Shown here: positions 16,021-25,189 of the stretch, one piece after another | Position numbering within the stretch: the stretch's first letter is position 1 | Layout of the letters: the number at the start of each line of letters is the position of its first letter | Origin: Fontisphaera persica | Lineage (GTDB): Bacteria > Verrucomicrobiota > Verrucomicrobiia > Limisphaerales > Fontisphaeraceae | Assembly: GCF_024832785.1 (NCBI RefSeq) | Contig: NZ_CP116615.1 | Coordinates: 2,852,001 to 2,916,000, forward strand | Length of the DNA: 64,000 bases | Reading direction: 5' to 3' | Made by a program: the position numbers and the translations under genes | The notes under the pieces: generated by a model | What the model was told of the DNA's origin: nothing | Databases searched by the model: none | What the model saw: only the letters and a program-made list of their open reading frames with translations

Positions 16021-16123
16021 CGTTAGGTGCTTGGTGGTGAAAAAGGGGGATGATTCCGCTGGCTTGGACAGCCGATGTCCACCCCTGGCTGGCATGCTGG
16101 GGGCAAATGCAAATGGAAGCCCT

Positions 16124-16342
16124 ATGACCAAAAAAGAGCGGTTCATGACTTTCGTTTTTCTGGGGGCCATTGCCCGAGACCTTTCCCGCGGCACGCGCGA
16201 CTCGCAATTGATTGCGCTTCAGGCCGACCAAATCCCGGAAACAGACATCCCCTTGAATCCCTGGAATGCCGCCAAGGTGTTTCTGGCGTATGTGGATGGC
16301 CGCACGGCGGCGCACCGCTGGATGCGCATCCCGCAGGACTGA
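16124..16342 (+). CDS. Small hypothetical protein
   Basis: 72 aa starting MTKKERF at 16124, preceded by GGAAG at good Shine-Dalgarno spacing. The protein has no signal or clear membrane segment and includes FLGAIARDLSRGTRDSQLIALQAD and ends WMRIPQD. No family is recognised. It is the first gene after the island border and may be co-transcribed with the oxidoreductase 75 nt downstream. The longer frame from 16031 lacks a ribosome-binding site. Confidence 0.5.
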   Translation: MTKKERFMTFVFLGAIARDLSRGTRDSQLIALQADQIPETDIPLNPWNAAKVFLAYVDGRTAAHRWMRIPQD

Positions 16343-16416
16343 AGTCGAGGGACGGCAAGGTGCGGCTCCATGGTTCACAGTGTGCCGGGTTGAAATTGAG
16401 CGTGGCCCACGTCATA

Positions 16417-17790
16417 ATGAGGCGCGTGCATCCGCAGATTCAGGCCTGGACGCGGCGGCGTTTCCTGCAACGTGCCTTGTGGGGAGGGGGTGCGTTGTGC
16501 CTGGCGGCGGGGCCGAACTTGCTGGCTTCCTCGCGGGAGCGGCAACGGTTGCGGGTGGCGGTCATTGGCTGTGGCGGGGCGGGGACGGGATGCGTGGGGG
16601 TGGCGGCCATGGAGCGGCTCGTTGCGCTGGTGGACGTGGACGAGCGCAAGCTGGCCGCCGCCTGGCGGGCTGCGTCCAGTCATGGGCAGCAACCGCGCGT
16701 CTTTCGGGATTACCGGCGCATGCTCGAAATTTGCGGGGAGGAGTTGGAGGCGGTGTTCATTGCCACGCCGGACCATCATCACGCGCCGGCGGCCTCGCGT
16801 TGCCTGGCCCTGGGGAAGGCGGTGTTTGTGGAGAAACCGCTGGCGCACAATATCGCTGAGGCGCGGGCCTTGCGGCGGGCGGCGCGGCGGGCGATGGTGC
16901 CCACCCAGATGGGCAATCAAGGCCACAGCAGCGAGGGTTACCGGCTTTTGTGCGAGCATATATGGGCGGGCGCCATTGGGGAGGTGCGGGAAACGCACAG
17001 TCTCTTGGAGCGCGAACCAGCGGCGGAGAGTGCCGGCGACATGGCCGCATCTGCGCCGCCGTGGTTGGAGTGGGATTTGTGGCTGGGGCCGGCCGCCGAG
17101 CGGCCCTATCGGCCGGGCTTGCATCCCGCGGGCTGGCGGATGGCGGTGGATTTTGGCACGGGGGTCTTGGGGGACATGGGATGTCACGTATTGGACGGGG
17201 TGTTTTGGGCGTTCAAATTGTGGCAGGTGGAGCGTTACACCGTGGAATGCCTGGCGCAAACGCCCGCTGCTTCGCCGGAGGCGCATCCACGCCATAATGT
17301 AATTTGCTGGCGCATTCCGGAGCGCGCCGATTTTCCCGCGCTGACGGTTTATGCTTATGACAGCGTCTGGCCGCCTAAAATTCGCGAGCTGGAGCGGCGC
17401 CTGGGCGAAAAACTGCGCGGGGGCACGGTGTATTGGGGGGACAAGGGCGTCATGTTCACCGGCCCGCAGGGGGAAGGCCCGCGTTTTTTGCCGTCCAGCG
17501 AGCAGGATGCTTTTCCCAAACCCCCAAAGAAAATTGAGCGTCCGGGCAAGAATGGGTACCGCGAGTTTTTGGATGCGTGCCGTGGCCACCCTCCGGCCAG
17601 CTCTAATTTTGAAATGGCCGGGCCGCTGACGGAGTTTGTGTTGACCGGGGTGCTGGCGAGCCGGGCAGGAGTGGGGCAGGCCTTGGCGTGGGACAGTACG
17701 CGGCTGACGGTGGCGGGGCGGGCGGATTTGCAGCCGCTGGTGCGGCGCAGTTATCGAGCGGGCTGGGAGGTGGAGGGAGTGCGGGGATGA
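16417..17790 (+). CDS. Gfo/Idh/MocA-family oxidoreductase with Tat signal
   Basis: 457 aa from ATG 16417. A twin-arginine signal TRRRFLQRALWGGGALCLAAG occupies about residues 11-31 and suggests export of the folded cofactor-bound enzyme. A Rossmann motif follows (RVAVIGCGGAGTGCVG), then EAVFIATPDHHHAPAA and VFVEKPLAHNIAEA with the EKP catalytic lysine of the Gfo/Idh/MocA family, and GVLGDMGCHVLDG. These enzymes oxidise or epimerise sugars and inositols with tightly bound NAD(P). Exported paralogues are abundant in Planctomycetes and Verrucomicrobia. The substrate is unknown. Its stop overlaps the MFS gene start (ATGA), indicating an operon. Confidence 0.9.
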   Translation: MRRVHPQIQAWTRRRFLQRALWGGGALCLAAGPNLLASSRERQRLRVAVIGCGGAGTGCVGVAAMERLVALVDVDERKLAAAWRAASSHGQQPRVFRDYRRMLEICGEELEAVFIATPDHHHAPAASRCLALGKAVFVEKPLAHNIAEARALRRAARRAMVPTQMGNQGHSSEGYRLLCEHIWAGAIGEVRETHSLLEREPAAESAGDMAASAPPWLEWDLWLGPAAERPYRPGLHPAGWRMAVDFGTGVLGDMGCHVLDGVFWAFKLWQVERYTVECLAQTPAASPEAHPRHNVICWRIPERADFPALTVYAYDSVWPPKIRELERRLGEKLRGGTVYWGDKGVMFTGPQGEGPRFLPSSEQDAFPKPPKKIERPGKNGYREFLDACRGHPPASSNFEMAGPLTEFVLTGVLASRAGVGQALAWDSTRLTVAGRADLQPLVRRSYRAGWEVEGVRG

Positions 17791-19163
17791 ATGCGCCCGC
17801 GTCACATGCAGGTGAGGGCCGGGCGGGCGGGGCGCTGCCCGGAGCGAAGATGGCGCTGGGTTTATTGCTGGCAATCAATCTATTCAATTATCTGGACCGG
17901 CAGGTGCTCGCGGCGGTGGTGCCGCATTTGAAAACCTCCCTGTTTGATAGCGGCCAGGCTCACGGCATGGAGGGCGTGCTGGCGTGGGGCGAAAAACATC
18001 TGGGCTTCAAACCGGAGAATGCGCTCATCGGCCTGCTCTCGATGGCGTTCATGGTGTGTTACATGGTGGCGGCCCCGCTATTTGGGCGGCTGGCGGTGCG
18101 GTATTCGCGTTGGCTGATTATTGGCCTGGCGGTGATGGTCTGGAGCCTGGCCAGCGGCGCCTCGGGGCTGGCGGTGACGTTTGCCGGCCTGTTGCTTACC
18201 CGGTGTTTGGTGGGCATTGGCGAAGCCGCCTACGGCCCCGCCGCGCCGGCCTTGTTGTCGGATTATTTTCCAGTGCAGGTCCGGGGGCGCATTCTGTCCG
18301 TGTTTTATCTGGCGATTCCAGTGGGCAGCGCGCTGGGGTATGTGTTGGGCGAGCAGGTAGCCAAATCCAGTATCGGCTCCTGGGCCGCGGCCTGGCTGGG
18401 ATGGGAAACGGAAAGCTGGCGGTGGGCGTTTTACCTGGTGGTGCTGCCGGGACTGGCGCTCGGCCTGTGGGCGTTGTTCCAGCGTGAGCCGCAAAAAACC
18501 GCTGGCCAACAACCAAGCCGCGCCACCGGATGGAAAGATTACCTGGGCTTTTTCCGCATTCCGTCCTTTGTGTATTGCACGCTGGGGATGGCGGCGATGA
18601 CGTTCGCCATTGGCGGCATCGGTTTTTGGATGCCCTATTTTCTCGAACATCTGCCCGGCAAACCCGGCTCGCCCACCACGATTTTTGGCGGGCTTACGGT
18701 GATTTCGGGGCTGGCCGCCACCCTGGCGGGCGGATGGGCCGGGGACCGGTTGCGCGAGCGTTTTCCCGGCTCTTATTTTCTGGTCAGTGGCGCCGCCATG
18801 CTGACGGGCTTCCCGATATTTGTGGCGGCGTTGCACGCGGGCTATCCGTGGATATGGCCGGGAATTTTTCTGGCGTGTTTCTGCCTGTTTTTCAACACGG
18901 GGCCGACCAACACCATTCTGGCCAACATTGCTCCTTCGGCATTGCGGCCGGCGGCGTTTGCCTTGAACATTTTGATTATTCATTTATTGGGCGATGTGAT
19001 TTCGCCGGTGATTGTGGGGCTGGTGGCCGACCGGTGGAATTTGCGCGTGGGTTTTCTGGTGGTGGGCGTCATGTTTTTGGTAAGTGGCGTGTTGTGGCTG
19101 CTGGGGGCGCGGCATCTGGCGCGGGATACGGCGCTGGCGGAGAGTCGCGGGCCGGCAAGTTGA
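17787..19163 (+). CDS. Major facilitator superfamily transporter, Spinster-like
   Basis: 458 aa from the ATG overlapping the previous stop, about 12 hydrophobic segments. NLFNYLDRQVLAAVVPHLK in the first helix and the loop between helices 2 and 3 (PLFGRLAVRYSR) follow the MFS pattern of Spinster-like and sugar-acid transporters, and FAGLLLTRCLVGIGEAAYGPAAPALLSDYF is the helix 4-5 motif. A soluble loop of about 35 residues after helix 2 of the first half is slightly unusual. The substrate is unknown. Co-translation with a Gfo/Idh/MocA enzyme suggests a carbohydrate-derived compound or, given the next gene, a lipid. Confidence 0.88.
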   Translation: MNAPASHAGEGRAGGALPGAKMALGLLLAINLFNYLDRQVLAAVVPHLKTSLFDSGQAHGMEGVLAWGEKHLGFKPENALIGLLSMAFMVCYMVAAPLFGRLAVRYSRWLIIGLAVMVWSLASGASGLAVTFAGLLLTRCLVGIGEAAYGPAAPALLSDYFPVQVRGRILSVFYLAIPVGSALGYVLGEQVAKSSIGSWAAAWLGWETESWRWAFYLVVLPGLALGLWALFQREPQKTAGQQPSRATGWKDYLGFFRIPSFVYCTLGMAAMTFAIGGIGFWMPYFLEHLPGKPGSPTTIFGGLTVISGLAATLAGGWAGDRLRERFPGSYFLVSGAAMLTGFPIFVAALHAGYPWIWPGIFLACFCLFFNTGPTNTILANIAPSALRPAAFALNILIIHLLGDVISPVIVGLVADRWNLRVGFLVVGVMFLVSGVLWLLGARHLARDTALAESRGPAS

Positions 19164-19177
19164 CGGAAGCATGATTT

Positions 19178-21358
19178 ATGGAATCTCTGCCCTGGAATGT
19201 GCGATGGTTGCAAAGGGTCATCCGCCTGCTGCTGCGGGTGTTGTTTCGTTTCCGGGCCTACAACACCGAGGTGCTGCAAACACCGGGGCCGGTGTTGTTG
19301 ACGCCCAATCATCTGACGTGGATTGACTGGCTGTTCTTGATTGCGCATGTGGACCATCGGTGGCGGTTTGTGACCAGCCGCACGACGGCGCAGACCTCGC
19401 CGCTGCACCGGTGGATCATGATCAACCGCTTCACCTTCCCCATTGACACCGCCTCGCCCTACGCCGTGAAGCAAATGGCCGAGCACTTGATGCAGGGCGG
19501 CCGGCTGGTGTTGTTCCCAGAGGGCCGGATGTCCCGCACGGGCGCCATGATGAAATTATATGAGGGCACCGGCTTCTTGCTGTTCAAGACGCGCGCCCGC
19601 GTCATTCCCTGTTATCTGCGGGGCGCCGAGCGCATCCGGTGGGCCAAACACAAGGGATGGAAACGGTGGCTGGCCCCCGTGAGCGTGCATTACGGCCAGC
19701 CGCTGGAGCCGCCGCAATATCCCGGTTTGAGCACCACCGCCGCGCGCCTGCGGCTGACCCGCTGGCTGCGCGATGTCATGCTCGAACAACAACTGGCGGT
19801 GGAGCAGGCGTTCGGCCCGCCCACGGTGACGGCGGCGCTGTTGCGGATGGCGGCGGCGCGGCCGGGTTTCCGGGTGTTGGAAGATTTCACCGGCCAAAAA
19901 CTCACGTACCGCCGTTTGGTGGTGGGCGCCGAGCTGCTCGCAGAGGTCTGGCGCGCGCAATGGCCGGAGGAAACCCAGCGCATCGGCGTGCTCCTGCCCA
20001 ACGCCAATGCGTTGCCCGTGACCTTGTTGAGCTTGTGGCTGACCGGCAAAGTGCCGGCTCTGCTGAATTACACCACCGGCCCGGCGGTGATGCGCGCCTG
20101 CGCCCAACTGGCCGGGCTGCGGCACATCATCACCTCGCGCGCATTCATCACGCGGGCACGGCTGCGCGTGGAGCCCTTGCAGGAGGCCGGGCTGGAGCTG
20201 ATTTACCTGGAGGACGTGCGGCAGCGCATCAGCAGCGGCCGACGGCTGGCCCGCATGTGCTGGCGGTGCTTGAAAATGCCACGGGCCGGCGCGGGGTTGG
20301 CTGACCACCGCGACGCCACGGCGGTCATTCTCTTTACCAGCGGCTCCGAGGGCGTGCCCAAGGGCGTGGAGCTGACGCATGGCAACCTCATGGCCAACAT
20401 CCGCCAGTTGTTCACCGCCGTGCCGTTTCAGGATGATGACCGTTTCTTCAACGCCCTGCCGCTATTCCACAGTTTCGGCCTGACCGCCGGCACGCTGGCT
20501 CCCTTGACCCGCGGACTGGGCCTGTTTCTGTATCCCTCGCCGTTGCATTACCGGCTGGTGCCCGAAGTATTTTATGACCGCGCCTGCACCGTTTTGCTGG
20601 GCACCAACACCTTCCTCAATGGCTACGCCCGCCGGGCGCATCCTTACGATTTTTACCAACTGCGCTACATCTTTGCCGGAGCCGAAAAGGTGCAGGAGTC
20701 CACCGCGCAAACCTACGCGCGGAAATTTGGCGCGCGCATTCTGGAGGGCTACGGCGCCACCGAGTGCAGCCCCGTGATTGCCGTGAACTCGCCTTTGGAG
20801 CCTCGCTTTGGCACGGCGGGGCGGCTGCTGCCGGGCATGGAATATCGCGTGGAGCCGGTGGAAGGCGTGCCGCAGGGCGGGCGCCTGCTGGTGCGCGGGC
20901 CGAATGTGATGAAGGGCTATTTGAATCCGGAGGCCAACGCGGCCTTTCAGGCCCTGGGCGGATGGTACGACACCGGCGACATTGCGCATGTGGACGAAGA
21001 CCGTTACGTCACCCTGCTGGGACGGCTCAAGCGCTTCGCCAAAATCAGCGGCGAAATGGTCAGCCTTACCGCAGTGGAAGAAGCGCTGGCGGGGGCGTTT
21101 CCGCAGTACGGCCAGCGGTGCACCGTGGCGGTGCTCAGCCAGCCCGACGCGGACAAAGGCGAGCGGCTGGTGGCCGTGGCCAACGATGCGCGCCTGACAG
21201 TGGACGATTTGCGCCAGGCCCTTCTGCTGCGCGGCCTGCCGGCCTTGTGCGTGCCGCGCGAAGTGGTGTACTTGCGCGAACTGCCACTGCTGGGCACGGG
21301 CAAGGTCAACTATCGCGAATTGCAAAGCTGGCTGGCGGCGCGCAAACAAGGCGGATGA
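19178..21358 (+). CDS. aas: Bifunctional lysophospholipid acyltransferase/acyl-ACP synthetase (Aas-like)
   Basis: 726 aa with two domains. Residues about 1-190 are PlsC-type: NHLTWID (the NHX4D catalytic motif) and LFPEGRMSRTG. Residues about 220-726 are an AMP-forming acyl-adenylate synthetase: VILFTSGSEGVPKGVELTHGN phosphate-binding loop, LFHSFGLTAG, EGYGATECSPV, and WYDTGDIAHVDEDRY followed by GRLKRFAKISGEMV. This matches Aas, which re-acylates lysophosphatidylethanolamine at the inner membrane using fatty acid charged on ACP. In several bacteria a lysophospholipid MFS flippase (LplT) is adjacent or fused, so the preceding transporter may serve that role, although it resembles Spinster more. 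Confidence 0.9.
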   Translation: MESLPWNVRWLQRVIRLLLRVLFRFRAYNTEVLQTPGPVLLTPNHLTWIDWLFLIAHVDHRWRFVTSRTTAQTSPLHRWIMINRFTFPIDTASPYAVKQMAEHLMQGGRLVLFPEGRMSRTGAMMKLYEGTGFLLFKTRARVIPCYLRGAERIRWAKHKGWKRWLAPVSVHYGQPLEPPQYPGLSTTAARLRLTRWLRDVMLEQQLAVEQAFGPPTVTAALLRMAAARPGFRVLEDFTGQKLTYRRLVVGAELLAEVWRAQWPEETQRIGVLLPNANALPVTLLSLWLTGKVPALLNYTTGPAVMRACAQLAGLRHIITSRAFITRARLRVEPLQEAGLELIYLEDVRQRISSGRRLARMCWRCLKMPRAGAGLADHRDATAVILFTSGSEGVPKGVELTHGNLMANIRQLFTAVPFQDDDRFFNALPLFHSFGLTAGTLAPLTRGLGLFLYPSPLHYRLVPEVFYDRACTVLLGTNTFLNGYARRAHPYDFYQLRYIFAGAEKVQESTAQTYARKFGARILEGYGATECSPVIAVNSPLEPRFGTAGRLLPGMEYRVEPVEGVPQGGRLLVRGPNVMKGYLNPEANAAFQALGGWYDTGDIAHVDEDRYVTLLGRLKRFAKISGEMVSLTAVEEALAGAFPQYGQRCTVAVLSQPDADKGERLVAVANDARLTVDDLRQALLLRGLPALCVPREVVYLRELPLLGTGKVNYRELQSWLAARKQGG

Positions 21359-21420
21359 TGTAGGCAAGCCCAGAGGCACCCTGCCGCGCAAAACACCCCC
21401 CGCATTTACCCCCTCGCGCC

Positions 21421-21735
21421 AGGCTCTCTGCTGGTGAGGAAGGGTCAGAGTGCGGGGACGCTTCTCATCCTTTGTTCTCTTCGTTTCCTTCTGTTTATAA
21501 TTCGTGTTTGTTCGTGTTCATTCGTGGCAGACCTTCCCCCCTTTTCCCTCTCCCCCTGGGAGAGGGTCAGGGTGAGGGGGTTCCTCTCCATCTTCGTTCT
21601 CTTCGTTTCCTTCTGTTAAAAATTTGTGTCCATTCGTGTTCATTCGTGGTTGTTGTTTCTCCTTTCACGCGCTCTTCTTCGCATTCCCCCTACCCCATCG
21701 TGGTAAAAGCCAAGGTGAGGGTGTGTAGCGCAGGC
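21421..21735 (+). repeat. Left composite repeat border of Rhs island 2
   Basis: Forward copies of family B (about 21468-21525 and 21593-21650, TTCGTTTCCTTCTGTT and CGTGTTCATTCGTGG) alternate with family C (about 21541-21580, CCTGGGAGAGGGTCAGGGTG). They lead into the family A tandem array that begins at 21725. No gene is present between the aas stop and these repeats. Confidence 0.75.
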
Positions 21736-22141
21736 GTCTCGCCTGCGAGTTCACGGAGCCTCCCGGCTCCGTGATAGCTGAACTGCCGTCGTCAAACAGA
21801 CGCCCCTATAAGCACCAATCCGCCCGTCAAATTTTCCTGCGTGTAGCGCAGGCGTCCTCCCCCGTAGCGCAGGCGTCTCGCCTGCGAGTTCACGGAGCCT
21901 CCCGGCTCCGTGATTGCTGAATTGCCGTCGTCAAACAGACGCCCCTATAAGCACCAATCCGCCCGTCAAATTTTCCTGCGTGTAGCGCAGGCGTCCTCCC
22001 CCGTAGCGCAGGCGTCTCGCCTGCGAGTTCACGGAGCCTCCCGGCTCCGTGATTGCTGAATTGCCGTCGTCAAACAGACGCCCCTATAAGCACCAATCCG
22101 CCCGTCAAATTTTCCTGCGTGTAGCGCAGGCGTCCCGTCCC
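21725..22141 (+). repeat. Three tandem copies of a 139-bp unit (repeat family A)
   Basis: Copies begin at 21725, 21864 and 22003, each GTAGCGCAGGCGTCTCGCCT..., through the CACGGAGCC/GGCTCCGTG hairpin, to ...AATTTTCCTGCGTGTAGCGC. The second and third are identical over most of their length; the first differs at a few bases. Near-identity shows recent tandem duplication. Non-coding. Confidence 0.85.
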
Positions 22142-22290
22142 GCAAAGCGGGATGAAGCCTGCGTCCCGCAGGCCGGCTTCGGCGTCCCGCCGAAGTCAAC
22201 CTCACCTACGTCCCCACCTTTTGTATGCGCGCCGCACGTCCCCCTCAAAACCCTCAACCCCCTGCGTCTTCGCGCCTTTGCGCCTTGGCG

Positions 22291-22536
22291 TTAATTCAAA
22301 CCAAACCGTAACTCCAGGTTCGGTGCGCCCAAATTCACCGGCGTGCTGCTCATGTACATCCGCGCCAGCCGGTTCTCCGCATCCCACCGGTACGCCCACC
22401 AGCCGTCCGAAAACAAGTTTCCTTCTACATACAACCCCACCCCCAGCACCCACGCCGGACGCATCCTCCCCTCTCGCGTGTGAGCCTTCGACTTCCCACC
22501 AAGGCCTGCCTTTACCGCTACATTCGTCACTGGCAA
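22291..22536 (-). pseudogene. Rhs core remnant
   Basis: About 75 codons (VTNVAVKAG..., MRPAWVLGVGLYVEGNLFSD, WWAYRWDAENRLARMYM, NLELRFG) match residues 13-86 of Rhs module 2, with roughly 94 percent DNA identity over 22311-22470 against 12985-13145. It lacks the junction, toxin tip and 5' body and ends in a stop after FGLN. It is clearly a fragment, enclosed by inverted repeat borders like the intact modules. Confidence 0.8.
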
Positions 22537-22624
22537 CGTCTTGGCCCCACGTTACGTAATGTAATACCCCTGCGCACCGACTCCTCAAGGTGTCCATCAA
22601 ACCGGGGCAAGCACAGGAGAAACA

Positions 22625-23365
22625 CCCACCACGAATGGACACGGATAGACACGAATTTTCAACAGAAGAAAACGAAGGGAACGAAGAGGGAGAAGAGGCC
22701 CCTCAGCCTGGCCCTTTCCCACGGGGAGAGGGGAACTATTAATGGGCGTTGTGGGATTTTCGCCCGCTTTGGTGGGATACAGGCCGAGATGAAGATGTGG
22801 GAAACGGCAGCCGCTCAAATTATATTCATTCATCCCTTGCCCCCCAACTACGGGACGCAGGCCGGGTTCCGCTTGACCTTATCAGTTCTGTGGTCACGGA
22901 GCCGGGAGGCTCCGTGAACCCGCAGGCGAGGACGCCTGCGCTACATGCTCTCACCCTGACCTTCTCCGGGGGGAGAGGGGGGGGTAGCGGGACGGATTAT
23001 CCTGCCCCCCTAGCCTGTGGGACGCCATACGTTATGACTAATGCGAGATTGAGGTGCGGCTTGGTGCTTCCAGGGGCGTGTGTTTGACGACGGCAATTCA
23101 GCTATCACGGAGCCGGGAGGCTCCGTGAACCCGCAGGCGGGACGCCTGCGCTACAGACCCTCACCGTGGCCCTGTCCCGGGGGGAGAGGGAAAATAGTTA
23201 ATGTGCCTCGAATTATTCATTATCTGCGTTTGCTCAATGCAGTCGAGGAGGGAAAGTAAGAATAGAAACCCCATAGATGTTCTCATCTCAATTCGTTGCC
23301 TCCGGCCTGCGGGACGGAGGCTGAATCCCGCTTTGCGGGACGAGGACGCCTGCGCTACAGGGAAG
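22625..23365 (-). repeat. Right composite repeat border of Rhs island 2 (inverted)
   Basis: Reverse-orientation family B (about 22628-22690), C (about 22697-22735, 22947-22982, 23158-23193) and A (22894-22944 and 23105-23154, plus a degenerate copy at about 23300-23360). Apart from these, 22537-23571 shows no supported gene. A GTAAGTC...GACTTAC inverted repeat lies at 23521-23547. Confidence 0.7.
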
Positions 23366-23571
23366 GATACGCCTAAGCTACGTGGGGGATGGTGGAAGGT
23401 GTATTTCCATGATTAGCTCATGTGCTGGAGACAGATGGTGGGGGGCAAGCACAGATGGGCTTCACTTATTATCAGGCGGGGAGGATGAATAAGCATAGAT
23501 TATGCTGGGGTTAAATATTTGTAAGTCATTTGCAGAAAACGACTTACCTTGGTTTTTGGGCGATAAAATCA

Positions 23572-23600
23572 TTGACCTGGAAGCCCGTTTCGCTTAAATT
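23572..23600 (+). promoter_or_regulatory. Putative sigma-70 promoter for the 23642 gene
   Basis: TTGACC (23572-23577), a 17-nt spacer and TAAATT (23595-23600) match the housekeeping -35/-10 pattern 5/6 and 4/6, about 40 nt upstream of the start codon in an AT-rich stretch. Confidence 0.5.
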
Positions 23601-23641
23601 TTTTCAATAAAAGCCTGCTCTACATAAAACCTTATTAGTAT

Positions 23642-24145
23642 ATGTTTAAGGTCCCTCCGGCGGGTTATTTGGAGATAGGGTTGCTGGTCTTGCTCTTTTT
23701 TTGGGTCATCAAGGAGACAACTATTAAAGGACTTTTCATGATAGGCTGGACGGCTTTTTTCTGGCACTTGGCAGGGGTCGTACCGGCTTATGGGAGCATA
23801 GTGCTTGCCTTATATCTTGCTGGAGTTGTCGGAGTAATTTGGACAGGCAAAACGGCCAATCTGTTCACCGACATTATCTTCAAGTTGTTTGATGACTACG
23901 AAGACTACAATTATAAGCATGAGCAACTCGGCATCCAAACCTTGTCCGCTTATGCCCACAAGGGCAAGCATCGGAAGGTTATCCGGCTGGCCGAGCGCTT
24001 GAAGCGGGACGGCACTTACAATCCGCTGGTGCTGGAGGCGTTCATCGCCCGGGCCAAGCCCAAACCGGAAAAACTGTATGAACCCACCTTGTACAAATTA
24101 AAGCGGGAATATTTGGAGCCTGAAAACAAGGCACGGGATAAGTAG
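23642..24145 (+). CDS. Hypothetical membrane protein
   Basis: 167 aa. Three hydrophobic segments in the first 70 residues (LEIGLLVLLFFWVI; GLFMIGWTAFFWHLAGVVPA; IVLALYLAGVVGVIWTG) are followed by an acidic YEDYNY stretch and a basic helical cytoplasmic part with TLSAYAHKGKHRKVIRLAERLKRDGTYNPLVLEAF, which resembles a single TPR-like helix pair. No family is recognised. There is no good Shine-Dalgarno. It stands alone between Rhs island 2 and the convergent flgL end, with lower GC than its neighbours. Confidence 0.6.
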   Translation: MFKVPPAGYLEIGLLVLLFFWVIKETTIKGLFMIGWTAFFWHLAGVVPAYGSIVLALYLAGVVGVIWTGKTANLFTDIIFKLFDDYEDYNYKHEQLGIQTLSAYAHKGKHRKVIRLAERLKRDGTYNPLVLEAFIARAKPKPEKLYEPTLYKLKREYLEPENKARDK

Positions 24146-24237
24146 GCGCGCGTGGGGGTTGATAGAAGGTTCTTACTGCTCCCCAAGGGGCGGATTTACA
24201 AGCGGAGCCGAAGTTTTTCGGGTAAACAGGAAAAGTA

Positions 24238-25173
24238 TCAGCGCAGGTAGTCCAGGAGGGATTGACGGAGGACCATGCCGCCGGTTTGGAGGGCGGCCAT
24301 GTAAGCTGTCTGGGTGGTGTTCAACCGCACCAGTGTTTGCGCCAAATCGGCATCGGCTTCCTGGGACACCAGCTTTTCGACGCCTTCCAGACGGGTGCGC
24401 GCCAGGTTGTTGGCGGTGTCGAGCCGTGCCTGCATGACGCCGTTGGCGGCGAGGTGGTAAATGAAATTTTCCTCGTCATCCTTGAGCCTGGGAATGTCAG
24501 TGGTTTGGATGCTCTGGCTGTCGCCCGCCTTCAAGTGGTCTCGCAAAGCCACCAAGTGCGCAAAGAAATCGGCCCCGGTGCGGCTGTCGGCCAGAAGCCC
24601 GCGCGGCCCGCTGCCGCCGGTGTTCACGCCCGGTGTTTGGGCCGGCAACGCCAGTCCTTCGGCAATCTCCACCTCGCGCACGTCGGCGTTTCCCTGGTAG
24701 GCCACGCTGATGACATTGCCGTTGGCATCGTATTGTGCCTCGAAGGGCGGGGTCTGGGTGCGGGTGCCGCCGAATAAGTAATCATCGCGATGGCGGGTGT
24801 TGGCCAGTTGCACCGCCTGCTTAATCAATTCATCCAACTCGGTGGCATAGGCCTGCATTTCCTCGCGGGAGCGCACACCGCCAGCGAGCACGGCAATCTC
24901 GCCGGCGCGGTCACTGATGCGTTTCAGGCCTTGAAAGACGGTGAAGGATACTTGGGCGCCTTCCTTGAGCAGGCTGATATTGCGCTGATATTGAGACAAA
25001 GTGCGGCCTTCCTGCTGCAAGTCCAGCACGCGCCCCATGCCATCGGGGTCATCGGAGGGGTTGCGGATGCGCTGGCCGGTGGCGGCCTGGGTTTGCAGCA
25101 GATTCTGGCGCTGGGTCAAGCGGCCCAGATGCACCACTAAATCATTGGCAAAGGTATTGGCGGTAACGCGCAT
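24238..25173 (-). CDS. flgL: Flagellar hook-associated protein 3 (hook-filament junction)
   Basis: 311 aa flagellin-like junction protein. The N-terminus (MRVTANTFANDLVVHLGRL...QAATGQRIRNPSDDPDGMGRV) and the C-terminus (TRLEGVEKLVSQEADADLAQTLVRLNTTQTAYMAALQTG) carry the conserved coiled-coil halves. A central YLFGGTRTQTPPF motif is typical of FlgL. It is the last gene of the flagellar block, 16 nt after flgK. No strong terminator is visible after it, only a weak CCGAA/TTCGG hairpin. Confidence 0.95.
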   Translation of the reverse strand: MRVTANTFANDLVVHLGRLTQRQNLLQTQAATGQRIRNPSDDPDGMGRVLDLQQEGRTLSQYQRNISLLKEGAQVSFTVFQGLKRISDRAGEIAVLAGGVRSREEMQAYATELDELIKQAVQLANTRHRDDYLFGGTRTQTPPFEAQYDANGNVISVAYQGNADVREVEIAEGLALPAQTPGVNTGGSGPRGLLADSRTGADFFAHLVALRDHLKAGDSQSIQTTDIPRLKDDEENFIYHLAANGVMQARLDTANNLARTRLEGVEKLVSQEADADLAQTLVRLNTTQTAYMAALQTGGMVLRQSLLDYLR

Positions 25174-25189
25174 GGGTCAGCCTCCGTGC

